This document shows positions 33,652-43,451 of a stretch of DNA of 64,000 nucleotides, piece by piece. Made by a program: the position numbers and the translations under genes. Within the stretch, counting starts at the first letter, position 1, and each line of letters starts with the position of its first letter. Below the pieces are notes generated by a model. The model did not search any database. It worked only from the letters and a program-made list of their open reading frames with translations, and was not told where the DNA came from. The DNA is from DATMNR01 sp963702765 (GTDB lineage: Bacteria; Chloroflexota; Ktedonobacteria; Ktedonobacterales; Ktedonobacteraceae): positions 186,001 through 250,000 of the forward strand of contig CAVPEB010000027.1 of NCBI GenBank assembly GCA_963702765.1, read 5' to 3'.

Positions 33652-36380
33652 TTGCGATCCAGCTCCCTGGCGATCTCCAAGCTTTGCTCCATCAGCCTGC
33701 GTGCCGCCGCATACTCACCTTGACCGAACGAGTTGAATCCTTGACTGAAGAAAACTTGGGCCATGCTTCCTCGATCTCCCACCTCTTGGAAGAGCACCAA
33801 GCTCTCCTCCAACAACGAATGGGCCTTCGTCACATCCCTTTGTAGGAACGCCACCAGTCCCAGGAAATGGATCGTGGTAGCGATATTCTGCTTGTAGCCC
33901 ATTTCTCTAGAGACAGCGAGGCTTTCCTCAAGGTGTACATGTGCTCGGGCAAGGTTTCCTTCAGACAGCAAGACGATTCCCATGAGTAGGAGTGAGATTG
34001 CATAGCCCCGAATGTCGCCTCCCGCCTTGGAGAACTCCAGGCTCTCCTCAAGCAGCACATATGCTTGCGCGTACTCGCCTTGATAAAAAAGCACTAAGAT
34101 CAGGTTCTGCAGTGCAAATACACGACCCCCAGTTTCGCCTACCTCTTGGAAAAGGGCCAGTGCTTCCTCTTCCAGCGGGCGTGCCTCTGCATAGTTGTTC
34201 CTCATCATAGCGGCATACCCCCAGATTGAGAGCGCAGTCGCGCTGCCCTGGCGGTCTTCCAGCTCCCGATACATCGCCAAACCCTCTCTACACAGCGCCT
34301 CTGCCTGTCCGAAGTCGTCCTGTATTGTCGCTAACCCTCCAGCACTGATAAGTGCTTTCGCTTGCATAGCTGATCTCACCCCATGGCTTTCGCCTAGGGC
34401 CTGCTCTAACCATTGCCGTCCTTCACTCACGTACCCGCGTAGATCCCAGAACCGCCACAATGCACCACTAAGGCGCAAGGCCATTTCCATGTTCTGCCCA
34501 ATCTTCCCTTGCTCTAGCAACCAATGCAACGCCGCTCGCAGGTTCTCGTGTTCCCGGTCCAACCGCTCTAACCACGTGATCTGTTGATTGCTGAGGAGTT
34601 GTGGTTCTGCCTCTTCTGCAAACGCCAGATGGAACTCGGCATGCGCCTGCCGTGTGGCTTCCAGCTCTCCATTCAAGGCCAAGCGCTCCATCCCATACTC
34701 ACGGATCGTCTCCAGCATCACCAGACGTGGCTCCTCGTCTTCCTGCCCGATTTGTTGTAGCAAGCTTTTGTCGATAAGCGAGGCGACTGCGTCCAACATT
34801 GGCTTCGCTTCGTCTCCTAAAGCAGCACAAACCGCCTCTATTGCTTCCAGTGTGCAGCCACCGACAAAGACGGAAAGCGCCCGGAAGAGTCGTTGCTCCT
34901 GAGCATCTAAGAGCTGATAGCTCCATGTGATGGTATTTCGTAAGGTTTGCTGTCGCTCTGGCACGTCCAGTGTTTCGCTTGTCAATACTCCCAATCTTTG
35001 TGAGAGCCGGGTCAGCAGTGCCTGTGGCGGAAGCAGTTTGATGCGGGCCGCTGCCATTTCAATCGCCAGTGGTAGTCCATCCAGGCGCGCACAGATCTCT
35101 GCGATAGCATGGGCGTTGGTTGCAGTCATCTGGAAGTCAGGTTTGACAGCCTGTGCTCGCGAGATGAAGAGCGCGACAGCAGCAAAATGCGAGAGAGCTG
35201 CGAGATCTGGCAAATGCTTGAGATCGGGTAGTGGTAACGGGGGTACGGCAAACTCGTGCCTAGCTCGCACATGCGGCACTTCCCGGCTCGTCACCATGAC
35301 CTTGAGTTGCGGGCACGTGACAAGCAGTTCCACTATCTGCACTGCCGCGCTCACCACCTGCTCAAAGTTGTCCAGCAAAAGCAACATCTGCTTCTGGTGT
35401 AGATGCTCTTTCAGTCGTTCCAGGAGGGATTGGTCAGCTCTTTCCCTGATGCCGAGCGTCTCGGCAATGGTGGGTACAACCAATGCTGGATCGCTTATGG
35501 GAGCCAGGTTCACGAAAAAGACGCCATCGGAGTAGAGGTCACTCAACTCAGCGGCTGTCTGCAAGGCTAAACGTGTCTTGCCCGTGCCCCCGGGACCTGT
35601 CAAGGCGAGCAGGCGCACGTCCTTACAGCGTAGAAGGTCGCAGACGACTGTCACTTCCTGTTCGCGTCCAATGAACGGCGTGAGCTGTACGGGTAGGTTA
35701 TTGGGATAGGTTTCCAGCGTCTTCAGAGGCGGGAAGTCGGCTGGCAAACCCGCGATAACCAGCTGGAAGAGACGTTTGGGGCGTCCAAGGTCCTTGAGGC
35801 GATACTCCCCCAGATCGTGCAGGTTTACATCATCCGGCAAATCCTGTTCCACAAGATGAGCGGTTGTCTGGGAGAGCAGCACCTGCCCACCATGCCCGGC
35901 GCGCATGATGCGCTCGACCCGATGCACATCCAGGCCAACGTACCCTTCAGATGTCAAAGCAGGTTCGCCGGTGTGCAGGCCCATGCGAACACGCAGTGCT
36001 ACGCCTTCCGGCCAGGGATGAGAAGCAAGGGCACGCTGCACCTCCACTGCTGCCACTACAGCGTCGGTGGCGCGAGCAAAGGCGACGGAAAAGGCATCTC
36101 CCCGACAATCGACCTCGTAGCCATTCCACTCCTGGAATGACGCTTGCAGCAGATGCCTGTACTCCGCAAGCAAGCTGCCATAGCGATCTCCCAACTGTTG
36201 GAGCAGGTGCGTAGATTCTTCGATGTCGGTAAAAAGCAGGGTGACTGTTCCAGTCGGAAGGTGACGCGGGATAAATGTACTATGCTTACGTTCGGCTGAT
36301 CGTCCAGAAGCTGGTACGAAGAGGGTTCGTCCAGACGTTTCTGCATCGAAGGCCTCTTCCAAAGCCAGAGCAAAGTCCAC
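33426..36380 (-). CDS. Class III cyclase - NB-ARC ATPase - TPR regulator (middle of giant)
   Basis: This 984-residue frame starts with the last few residues of a kinase domain (FALALEEAFD), then has a class III nucleotidyl-cyclase domain at about residues 40-200 (VTLLFTDIEESTHLLQQLGD, with the metal Asp of FTDIE, and VDCRGDAFSVAFARATDAVV), an NB-ARC/STAND ATPase at about 235-520 (LLALTGPGGTGKTRLALQTA as P-loop, LLLLDNFEQVV as Walker B, GLPLAIEMAA) and TPR-like repeats from about 600 to 930. The last 40 residues (GRPSGRPCNHCC on) are out of frame; the true C-terminus is the HTH at 33133. Confidence 0.8.
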   Translation of the reverse strand: MDFALALEEAFDAETSGRTLFVPASGRSAERKHSTFIPRHLPTGTVTLLFTDIEESTHLLQQLGDRYGSLLAEYRHLLQASFQEWNGYEVDCRGDAFSVAFARATDAVVAAVEVQRALASHPWPEGVALRVRMGLHTGEPALTSEGYVGLDVHRVERIMRAGHGGQVLLSQTTAHLVEQDLPDDVNLHDLGEYRLKDLGRPKRLFQLVIAGLPADFPPLKTLETYPNNLPVQLTPFIGREQEVTVVCDLLRCKDVRLLALTGPGGTGKTRLALQTAAELSDLYSDGVFFVNLAPISDPALVVPTIAETLGIRERADQSLLERLKEHLHQKQMLLLLDNFEQVVSAAVQIVELLVTCPQLKVMVTSREVPHVRARHEFAVPPLPLPDLKHLPDLAALSHFAAVALFISRAQAVKPDFQMTATNAHAIAEICARLDGLPLAIEMAAARIKLLPPQALLTRLSQRLGVLTSETLDVPERQQTLRNTITWSYQLLDAQEQRLFRALSVFVGGCTLEAIEAVCAALGDEAKPMLDAVASLIDKSLLQQIGQEDEEPRLVMLETIREYGMERLALNGELEATRQAHAEFHLAFAEEAEPQLLSNQQITWLERLDREHENLRAALHWLLEQGKIGQNMEMALRLSGALWRFWDLRGYVSEGRQWLEQALGESHGVRSAMQAKALISAGGLATIQDDFGQAEALCREGLAMYRELEDRQGSATALSIWGYAAMMRNNYAEARPLEEEALALFQEVGETGGRVFALQNLILVLFYQGEYAQAYVLLEESLEFSKAGGDIRGYAISLLLMGIVLLSEGNLARAHVHLEESLAVSREMGYKQNIATTIHFLGLVAFLQRDVTKAHSLLEESLVLFQEVGDRGSMAQVFFSQGFNSFGQGEYAAARRLMEQSLEIARELDRKWDMASYLEGLAAVVVSQGEPVRAVWFMSAAQADGRPSGRPCNHCCKLCTSSPSLPCARNWGNRPLLPPGPRDAR

Positions 36381-37161
36381 TACATGTGCAAAACGCTGCT
36401 TTGGATCCTTGTCTCAGAGCTTTCATTACGACCTGTTCAACGGCAGATGAGATTGTTGGCATTTTTGTACGCAAAGATGATGGATGGGCAGAGAGGTGCT
36501 GGCTTGCTATCTGCTGAACCGATCCGGTAAAAGGAGGATCTCCACTCAGCCACTCGTAGGTCACAACAGCCAGGGCATACTGATCGCTGGCAGGGCGTGG
36601 TTTGCCTCTTAATAACTCGGGAGCCATATAGGCGACGGATCCGGCCGCCTCTTGAGTCTGCTGAATCTGCAGAGAACGCGTGCTCTGTGCAATGATAGCA
36701 ATGCCAAAATCGGAGAGTAAGACCTCATTATTACGTCCCAGCAACATGCTCTCCGGCTTGACATCGCGATGGATTAGTTTTTGCGTGTGGATATACTGGA
36801 GAGCATCGGCCACTTGCTTGACATAAGAGACGACAATATCTAAAGGCACCTTAGTGCCTTTCGGGTGGCGCTGCCGCAACGTGCCGTTGGGAGCATACTC
36901 CATGATGAGAAAGGGAGTGCTATCTTCTACCCCAAACTCGAGGACACGGATGATATGGGGATGCGCGAGACGAGCCATCAGGCGCGCCTCGCTGCGAAGT
37001 TTTTCACTCTCCTCATCTGTGAGCCGAGTGTGCAACACTTTGATGGCTGCCTGGGTGTTGAGGTGCAGATGTTCACCCAGGTAGACATCGGCAAAGCTAC
37101 CCTGTCCGATCAGATGGAGTAGTTGATAATTGCCAAGTTGCTGTCCCACACGGTCGCTCAT
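36286..37161 (-). CDS. Ser/Thr protein kinase domain (N-terminal part of giant)
   Basis: An eukaryote-like (Hanks-type) kinase domain of about 290 codons. The ATP loop LIGQGSFADVYLGEH, the lysine of AAIKVLH, the catalytic loop LIHRDVKPESMLLG and LLSDFGIAI (DFG) are all seen, followed by SVAYMAPELLRGKPRPASDQ. In the catalytic loop the usual metal-binding Asn of HRD-x-x-x-x-N is Ser, which weakens or removes activity in many kinases. A one-base change near 36412 throws the frame off; the next frame continues KDPKQRFAHVVDFALALEEA, so one ~1,330-residue chain was probably intended. The ATG at 37161 follows GAGGAG. Confidence 0.8.
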   Translation of the reverse strand: MSDRVGQQLGNYQLLHLIGQGSFADVYLGEHLHLNTQAAIKVLHTRLTDEESEKLRSEARLMARLAHPHIIRVLEFGVEDSTPFLIMEYAPNGTLRQRHPKGTKVPLDIVVSYVKQVADALQYIHTQKLIHRDVKPESMLLGRNNEVLLSDFGIAIIAQSTRSLQIQQTQEAAGSVAYMAPELLRGKPRPASDQYALAVVTYEWLSGDPPFTGSVQQIASQHLSAHPSSLRTKMPTISSAVEQVVMKALRQGSKAAFCTCSGLCSGFGRGLRCRNVWTNPLRTSFWTISRT

Positions 37162-37270
37162 CCGCCATCTCCTCATGGAAGTTTCGCATTACCTTCACCA
37201 ACGAGTCCAGGATGTTGAGGCACATCTCTTTCAAAAAGTACATTACCCTCCAGTGAATTTTTCCACATTC

Positions 37271-37299
37271 ACTATACTCTACTGTAGACAAAACTTCAA
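37271..37299 (-). promoter_or_regulatory. Promoter for the kinase-cyclase giant
   Basis: On the minus strand, TTGAAG (37294-37299) and TATAGT (37271-37276) are separated by exactly 17 bases, matching four and five of six consensus sigma-70 positions. It lies about 110 bases upstream of the ATG at 37161. Confidence 0.55.
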
Positions 37300-37306
37300 C
37301 ATTTGA

Positions 37307-37335
37307 TTGACATGGCTCTCTTTTCCCTCTACAAT
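37307..37335 (+). promoter_or_regulatory. Near-consensus promoter for the kinase-receptor gene
   Basis: TTGACA (37307-37312), a 17-base spacer, then TACAAT (37330-37335) match all six and five of six consensus sigma-70 positions. The predicted start near 37342 is about 70 bases before the ATG at 37412. This promoter and the minus-strand one lie in tandem, back to back, in the same intergenic region. Confidence 0.65.
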
Positions 37336-37411
37336 ATACCTGTGTTTACCTGACAGGTCGATGAATGTGTAGAGAAATCTTTGCCGCGTGCAGAGCGCCA
37401 GGAGACCGAGG

Positions 37412-40223
37412 ATGGCAGATCGTCTAGGACAGCAATTTGGGAATTATCGGCTGATTGCCTTGTTAGGGCAAGGGAGCTATGCTGAGGTGTATCTGGGACA
37501 GCATGTGCGGTTGGAACTGCAAGCTGCCATCAAGGTACTGCATGGGCACCTGTCCAGCAGTGAAGCCGACGCTTCCAGCAAGAGGCCCAAACGATGGAGC
37601 GGCTGACTCATCCCTCGATTGTGCGTGTATTCGATTTTGATGTGCAGGACGGCATCCCCTTTCTCATCATGGAGTATGCACCCAACGGCTCCTTGCGACA
37701 GCGTTATCCAGAGGGGAGCATCGTCTCTTTACCTGAGATTATCCCCTCAATCAAGCAGGTGGCTGCAGCCTTACAGTATGCGCACGAGCAGAAGTACATT
37801 CATCGCGATGTCAAGCCGGAGAATATGCTGCTAGGGCGACAACAGGAAGTACTGCTCTCCGACTTTGGCCTGGCTGCCCTGGCGCGCAGCACCTCCTCAC
37901 TCAGTACACAAGGAACCGTTGGCACAATTGCCTATATAGCCCCCGAGCAGATCGAGGGGCATCCACGGGCAGCGAGTGACCAGTATGCACTGGCTGTGGT
38001 GATCTACGAGTGGTTGTGCGGCGTGCGCCCATTTGATGGCTCTGCCACCGAGGTGGTCGTCAAACAGTTAGGCGCGCCACCGCCACCATTGCGGGAGCAT
38101 GTACCTACGATCTCAGCCGAAGTGGAGCAGGTGGTGCTACGAGCACTGGCAAAAGACCCCAAAGAACGATATGCTTCGGTGGCAGCCTTTGCGACTGAAT
38201 TGGAGCGGGCCAGTCAACATGCCTCGTCTCATCCAAGTCCACTTCCTATGGAACAGCCCTTCCCAGAACTATCGGCTAAGCAATCCTATAGTACTGTTGC
38301 GGTGGGTCAAGCCACTGGTGTCACAGAGGCAACGCCTCCAGCCGAGCAGGCATCAGTGCCTGCTGAATTTGCCGTTTCATCGGACTCCTCGCAGTCGCCA
38401 AGGGAACGTTCCACACCACACAGCCTGGCTGCTGCCAGGACTTCGCCTGTAGGCGTACCACTCCTCCCACAGCCAGCAAAGCCCGTTCATCAAAGGGGCG
38501 TTTCTAGAATTACCGCTGGATTACTCATAGGGCTGGTCGTGCTGGTCATCGCAGGCACTCTCCTGGGCAGTGTGAGCCTGCTCGCCCACTTCGGTGTGAT
38601 AGGCACACATAGCGTTGCTCTCACTCCTGCGGTGCGGGGAGGCACCTGGATTGACGATACTCATGACCCAGATTCACTCATTCCCAATGGTGGGAGCGAC
38701 AGCGGCGGCATCGACCAGGCGCTGTACCTGCCGCTCTTCTATGAGGATGCGCAAGGCGTGATGCATCCTGGGGCGACACGCGAAATTCCCAGCGTGCAGA
38801 ATGGCGGCATCAGTGCCGACGCTACCACCTGGACGTTTCGTCTGAGACCACGCCTTGTGTGGTCAGATGGAGTGCCCTACGATGCCCGCGACGTGGACTA
38901 CACCTGGAAACTCTGGCTTAACCCCAAGTTCGGAGCCGCCTTTCCGAATGGTGCGACTGGCTTTGAGTTGATTCGATCGGCAGACGTTTCGGCAGATCAC
39001 CTCACGATCAGTTTCCACCTCAAGCAAGCCTATGCTGCGTTTCTCCAGTACTGGGTGGATGGCGACTTTGCTCCCCTGCCCGCGCACCACTTTAGCAGTA
39101 TGGCGCCTGAGCAGATTCTCAAGTCGCCTGACAACCTGAACCCCAGGGTCACCAGCGGCCCGTTCTTACTGGCTGAGAGCGTGCCAGGGGATCACTACAC
39201 GGTGGTGCGCAACCCCAGGTTCTACCGTGCCAGCGAAGGGCTGCCCTACCTGGATAAGGTCGTGTTCCGCAGCGCCGAGCAGGATGCCAAACTCAAGGAT
39301 GCACAGGCGGGAACCATTACTTCGGCCTGGTTCCTTGATGTGAGCATGGTGCCAGCATACCGGCGGCTCAGCGGCTATACGCTCGTCGGTTCTCCCACCA
39401 GTGCCACCTTCGAAGCAATGTGGTTCAACTTCCACAATACGATCCTGGCCACCCATCCTGAAGTGCGCCAAGCGATGGCGATGGCGATTGATCACCAGGC
39501 CTTGATCGATATGGCGCGTCAGGGATTCGCCACGCAGTTGTGTACCGATCATCCCTCGGCTCTGCATCCGGGCTTTGAGTTGTATCCGTCCTGTCCAGTG
39601 TTTGATCTGGCGGTAGCCAATCAACTGCTCTCTGACAACGGCTGGATCAAAGGTCCGACGGCGTGCGCGACAGGGATGGACAACGCCTGGAGTTCGAGTA
39701 CTCGACGAGTGTGACACTCAATGCCTGGCGCATCGCTGGTGAAGCAATCATGCAACGCACCTTTAAGGAGATCGGTATCAAGCTCGATATCCATAACTAT
39801 CCGAGCGGCACGTTCTTTGGCCCTTTCTTGCAAGGGGGGAAGGCGTCACCGTCCACGGGAGCCGTGGTTGGCAGATACGACATCGGCGAGTGGGCGTGGA
39901 CCTTTGGCTATGACCCCGACGATTCCTCGTTGCTCTGGCAGCGAACAGTTCCCACCCAATGGGATCAAACGATACCTTCTACTGCAACCCTGCACTGGAT
40001 GCGCTCTACAACAGGAACGGGCGACAGCGGATCCGGGCGCACGGCAGCAGATCTTCCATCAGATCCACCAGTTCTATCTGAAGGAGTTGCCTTTCATCAC
40101 TGCTCTACAGCCCGACAAACTTCTCGATCGTGCGCAAGGGGATGCACAACTACCAACCCAGCCCTTTTGCGAGCAGACACAATCAACATCTGGGAGTGGT
40201 GGTGTGACAACGGGAAGTGTTAG
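37412..40223 (+). pseudogene. Ser/Thr kinase - membrane helix - SBP_bac_5 receptor, frames broken
   Basis: The start ATG follows CAGGAGACCGAGG. The kinase N-lobe (LLGQGSYAEVYLGQH, AAIKVLH) is in one frame; after a loss of one base near 37580 the frame at 37594 carries the rest: IHRDVKPENMLLG with the canonical Asn, LLSDFGLAA and TIAYIAPEQI. A proline-rich linker follows, a membrane helix (AGLLIGLVVLVIAGTLLGSV), then an extracytoplasmic oligopeptide-binding domain of the ABC SBP_bac_5 type (WTFRLRPRLVWSDGVPYDAR, VTSGPFLLAESVPGDHYTVV). A further shift near 39660 (GPDGVRDRDGQRLEFE) and several more between 39950 and 40190 break the C-terminus, so I read this as a decaying sensory kinase. Confidence 0.75.
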
Positions 40224-40260
40224 GTACCCATTCATATGTTCATTTGCAATTATTTAATCC

Positions 40261-40295
40261 AGAGATCTTTCCCTGTCGGATAGGGAAAGATCTCT
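40261..40295. terminator. Strong bidirectional hairpin terminator
   Basis: The 14-base arms AGAGATCTTTCCCT (40261-40274) and AGGGAAAGATCTCT (40282-40295) are exact reverse complements around a 7-base loop. It lies between the ends of two convergent genes (kinase receptor ending at 40223, stress protein ending at 40300), so it can stop transcription from either side. Confidence 0.8.
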
Positions 40296-40299
40296 GATC

Positions 40300-40845
40300 T
40301 TATTCATCTTCAGGAGGAATAGTAGAACTATAGGGTCTAAGTGGGGGTTCCGCGTTAAATTCGCTGTACCGGATCTGAGCATCCATTGCTCCATTGTTGC
40401 GCATAATGGCGATAACATCATCATATCCACTCTGTGCTTTTACCGTCACGATGGTATGGCCCTTTTCCAACTCGCGCTGGTAGTGGTGAGCCTCCTCTTC
40501 TGGCACGCCTATGCTTACCAGGGTGCCTATGATACTGCCAGCCAAAGCGCCAATGCCAGCAGCGCCAAATGTTACCAGCAGGATACCGCCAGCTATAGCA
40601 GGGCCGAATCCCGGAATGAGGAGTGCGGCAGCCGCGCCTAATACGCCACCAATCACGCCTCCTTCGACAGCACCAGTTGTAGCACTTTTCATCGTATCAG
40701 CTTCTGGCTCAGTTGCACTGGCACGTACCAGAAAACCAATTTCGTTTTCACTATAACCGGCTTTTTTAAGTTCATCTATAGCATGCCTCGCCTGTTCAGA
40801 GTCGCGAAAGATGCCGACCGCGATGAAACCCTGTGTCATTGCCAT
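40300..40845 (-). CDS. General-stress-like protein with glycine-rich membrane core
   Basis: A 181-residue protein. The N-terminal FIAVGIFRDSEQARHAIDEL and AGYSENEIGFLVRA resemble the YflT-type (general stress protein 17M) domain. The centre is very glycine- and alanine-rich (GVIGGVLGAAAALLIPGFGP then GAAGIGALAGSIIGTLV), suggesting a pair of tightly packed membrane-associated helices. The C-terminus is again a ferredoxin-like half (EKGHTIVTVKAQSGYDDVIA). The ATG at 40845 is preceded by GAGGAGAAAATAT. Likely a stress-linked protein of unknown role. Confidence 0.75.
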   Translation of the reverse strand: MAMTQGFIAVGIFRDSEQARHAIDELKKAGYSENEIGFLVRASATEPEADTMKSATTGAVEGGVIGGVLGAAAALLIPGFGPAIAGGILLVTFGAAGIGALAGSIIGTLVSIGVPEEEAHHYQRELEKGHTIVTVKAQSGYDDVIAIMRNNGAMDAQIRYSEFNAEPPLRPYSSTIPPEDE

Positions 40846-40971
40846 ATATTTTCTCCTCTATAGCGTTTTTCAGTACGAATAGGTGTATGTTCGTGACAAT
40901 TGTAGAATCTTTTGGCTCTTGCGCAAGCGCGATAATTCATTGGAGCGATCATTTCAATAGCAAGAGGAGGA

Positions 40972-41715
40972 TTACTCTGCCCTTGGACGAAAATCTTCTG
41001 GTTTATCGGTGTAAGGTAGTACTCCTGCTGCGGGACCTAACTCGCCTGTTTTGACAGAAAGTTGCCCGGCTTTCTGCTGCAATGTGAGGGAAATGATCTC
41101 AACTGCGCTATCCAGGTTGAGAAAGGATGTGTTCAAGACGATGTCGTAAAGGTGTACATCTGCCGATTTTCGATGGTACGCCGTCTCAAGATGTTTCATC
41201 CGATCATGGTCTTTCATTTTGATGCGTGATTCGGCTGCGGCTTGATCTACCCCTTCACGCTGCATCACGTAGGCAACGCGTTTCTCAAAGGGCGCGATGA
41301 TGCGAACATGCAAGACATCCCGCTGTTGCGCCAGGAGGACCTGGGAGCCTCGGCCTACAATTACGACGTGTCCTTGCGCAGCAGCTGCTGTGACGATCCT
41401 GCTCACGGTCTCAAGATACGTTTCTTCGTTTGAGAGCAACGCTTCTGGCGAAGCACCTGCCATGAAAGCTGGATCGAGAAATTGCATGTTGTTGAATGCT
41501 CGTGCGAGAAATCCTTCGCTACGCTCGTCACGCGCTTCTGCTTCCTCGATACTGGTGCCCATCTCACGTGCGACACGCTCTACAATGTCGTGGTCGATTA
41601 ATTGCCATCCCAGGTGCCTGGCAAGGCGGGTTGCAATTTCGCCTCCTCCGCTTCCATATTCGCGCGAGATGGTAAGAGCACGCATCTGATTGCTGGTTTT
41701 GTTATCCTGGTTCAT
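40972..41715 (-). CDS. Cytidylate-kinase-like family protein
   Basis: A 247-residue protein of the cytidylate kinase-like (AAA_26) family. The start at 41715 follows AGGAGGTAGAGATC. The N-terminal TISREYGSGGGEIATRLARH is the family's P-loop-like motif, followed by LIDHDIVERVAREMG and GHVVIVGRGSQVLLAQQRDV, with EKRVAYVMQREGVDQ and DHDRMKHLETAYHRKSADV of the lid region. Related proteins phosphorylate unknown nucleotides or act in stress; real substrate unknown. Confidence 0.85.
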   Translation of the reverse strand: MNQDNKTSNQMRALTISREYGSGGGEIATRLARHLGWQLIDHDIVERVAREMGTSIEEAEARDERSEGFLARAFNNMQFLDPAFMAGASPEALLSNEETYLETVSRIVTAAAAQGHVVIVGRGSQVLLAQQRDVLHVRIIAPFEKRVAYVMQREGVDQAAAESRIKMKDHDRMKHLETAYHRKSADVHLYDIVLNTSFLNLDSAVEIISLTLQQKAGQLSVKTGELGPAAGVLPYTDKPEDFRPRAE

Positions 41716-42017
41716 GATCTCTACCTCCTGATCTAATATATACACGAATTACTGTGACCAATCAGCGACGTCTCTCTTTCTTCATTGCATGAATGAATCA
41801 CATCTCAATGCATAAGCCTGTCACGGTCTCGCAAGTTGCGAGGAGAGGAGGTCAGGACAGCGCAAGCACCAATACATCCTACATGAGCACGTGTAAACCA
41901 CCAGGACAGCGCAAGCCGTCAGCGCGTATAGAACCACCACGACTGGAAGCTCCCTCATTGATTCCAACATTTTGCACTCTCAGGCCATCTAGCGAAGGAA
42001 GACGAATCAGCCGCCAT

Positions 42018-42091
42018 TGTCATTCTGAACGTCAGTGAAGAATCTACGCGTTGGGCAACGGTGAGATTCTTCACTGACGTTCAGAATGACA
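42018..42091. repeat. 28-bp perfect inverted repeat (TGTCATTCTGA family)
   Basis: The 28-base arm at 42018-42045 (starts TGTCATTCTGAACGTCAGTG) is the exact reverse complement of 42064-42091, with an 18-base loop. A related but imperfect copy is at 57284-57354. It lies in the 435-base gap between the kinase-like and GYD genes. The rest of the gap shows the motif CAGGACAGCGCAAGC twice (about 41846 and 41900) and no gene. Confidence 0.9.
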
Positions 42092-42150
42092 GGAATGTGC
42101 TTGCCATTCCATCTGCATTCTTGTCAGTCGCTCTAAGAGATCGTGCAAGC

Positions 42151-42480
42151 TTACGCTGTAGCTGGTCCCTGGAACGCGAGGCCTCCAGCTTTGCGCATCG
42201 CCTCCATCGTCTCCTCAACGGTGAACAACCTGGTTGTATGGGATGCTTTGAGGTGCCCAGCGCTAGCTGCAGCTATCGAGATGGCTGTGGCAGTAGCGTC
42301 ATCAGGGGCTTCGTAGAGTGCGACTCCATCGTACTTTCCAAAGCAGAAGTAGAAACCGATCAGCCGTCCACCACTCTTTTCTATCAGTTCACTGCTAGGT
42401 ATACTGCGATCCTGGGGATTCTTCGCCATCGTTGCCAGAGCTTCTGCGGTATAAGCAAATTGGACCATGTAAAGCGCCAT
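42151..42480 (-). CDS. GYD-domain protein
   Basis: A 109-residue protein of the GYD family, which has a ferredoxin-like fold of unknown function. The start at 42480 follows AAGGAGGCAAATATC, a strong ribosome binding site. The pattern YMVQFAYTAEALATMAKNPQ, then LIGFYFCFGKYDGVALYEAP and KASHTTRLFTVEETMEAMRK is the usual one. It stands alone. Confidence 0.85.
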   Translation of the reverse strand: MALYMVQFAYTAEALATMAKNPQDRSIPSSELIEKSGGRLIGFYFCFGKYDGVALYEAPDDATATAISIAAASAGHLKASHTTRLFTVEETMEAMRKAGGLAFQGPATA

Positions 42481-42881
42481 GATATTTGCCTCCTTTGTGT
42501 TGCTCCCCTTCTCGGATGGAGTAAGTCCGCATGAAAAACAAATATGATGTGATTTGAGAGTATAGAGTTGCCAGCATTCTTCGTTCGTCAACATCTAGTG
42601 TTCTTTTACAGGAGCCGACACTCGCCTATCTCAACGATACCATCAATCAAGCTAGACAACAAGGTTGGGGATTCGCTGACAAGTTTTGATGATGAGTTGG
42701 AAGTAAGGACTGAGAAATTCGCTAGACTTCCAGCGTCGGGAACCAGAACAAGCATTTAAGTATGTATTGATTCATGCATGCGAGTAGAGATAATTGATCT
42801 AAGGATGACTTTTATCCGTACATTTCATATGGTGAAGAAGCGATTTCCCCACAGAAAGACAAGAAGAAAAGAGGGCATCTG

Positions 42882-43298
42882 ATGTCAGCAGAAGAGAACA
42901 AGAAGGTACAGCGACAGGTATTTGAGGCGTTGAATTGGAAGGATGCGAATGGAGCAGGCGAGTTGAGCGCACCGGAGTGCAAGTTCTACGGATTTGCTTC
43001 GCAGGCACTCGACCTGGATGACTATATACAGTTCACCAACGGGAGCTTCTCGATCTTCCCTGACTTACAGTTCACTATAGAAGACATGGTTGCTGAGGGC
43101 GACAAGGTGACTACACGCTTTACCGAGCATGGCACGCAACAGGGTGAAATGATGGGTGCTCCTGCGAGCGGCAAGCAGGTCACAGTGACAGGCATGAGTA
43201 TCTCCCGTTTTGAGAACGGCAAGATTGTTGAGGTGTGGGGGGAGTTTGACCGCCTCGGCATGTTGCAGCAACTCGGACTGATTCCTAAGGTCGGATAG
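42882..43298 (+). CDS. SnoaL-like ester cyclase family protein
   Basis: A 138-residue protein with the NTF2-like fold of SnoaL polyketide cyclases: FTNGSFSIFPDLQFTIEDMV, then EGDKVTTRFTEHGTQQGEMM and VTGMSISRFENGKIVEVWGE. Members catalyse ring closure or isomerisation, but most, as here, have no known substrate. The ATG at 42882 is preceded by GAAGAAAAGAGGG. Nearby genes give no hint about a pathway. Confidence 0.8.
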   Translation: MSAEENKKVQRQVFEALNWKDANGAGELSAPECKFYGFASQALDLDDYIQFTNGSFSIFPDLQFTIEDMVAEGDKVTTRFTEHGTQQGEMMGAPASGKQVTVTGMSISRFENGKIVEVWGEFDRLGMLQQLGLIPKVG

Positions 43299-43451
43299 AT
43301 TAAACTTGAATTCTAGTGTTCGTGACACTTTCGTAACGATTTTGGGACGGCAGAATGATATGATATAGTCGAGGATGAGAGAAACCATCACATGAATTGT
43401 TGAGGCGTTCTCTGTCTCAATGATTTATCTATCGCAGGCACGAGGAGCACA

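Noticed and set aside
34195..35535. Several plus-strand frames opposite the STAND/TPR region
   Set aside because: Antisense to the large regulator; Ser- and Arg-rich composition without motif.
39166..39717. 183-codon minus-strand frame opposite the oligopeptide-binding domain
   Set aside because: Antisense to a recognisable binding-protein domain.
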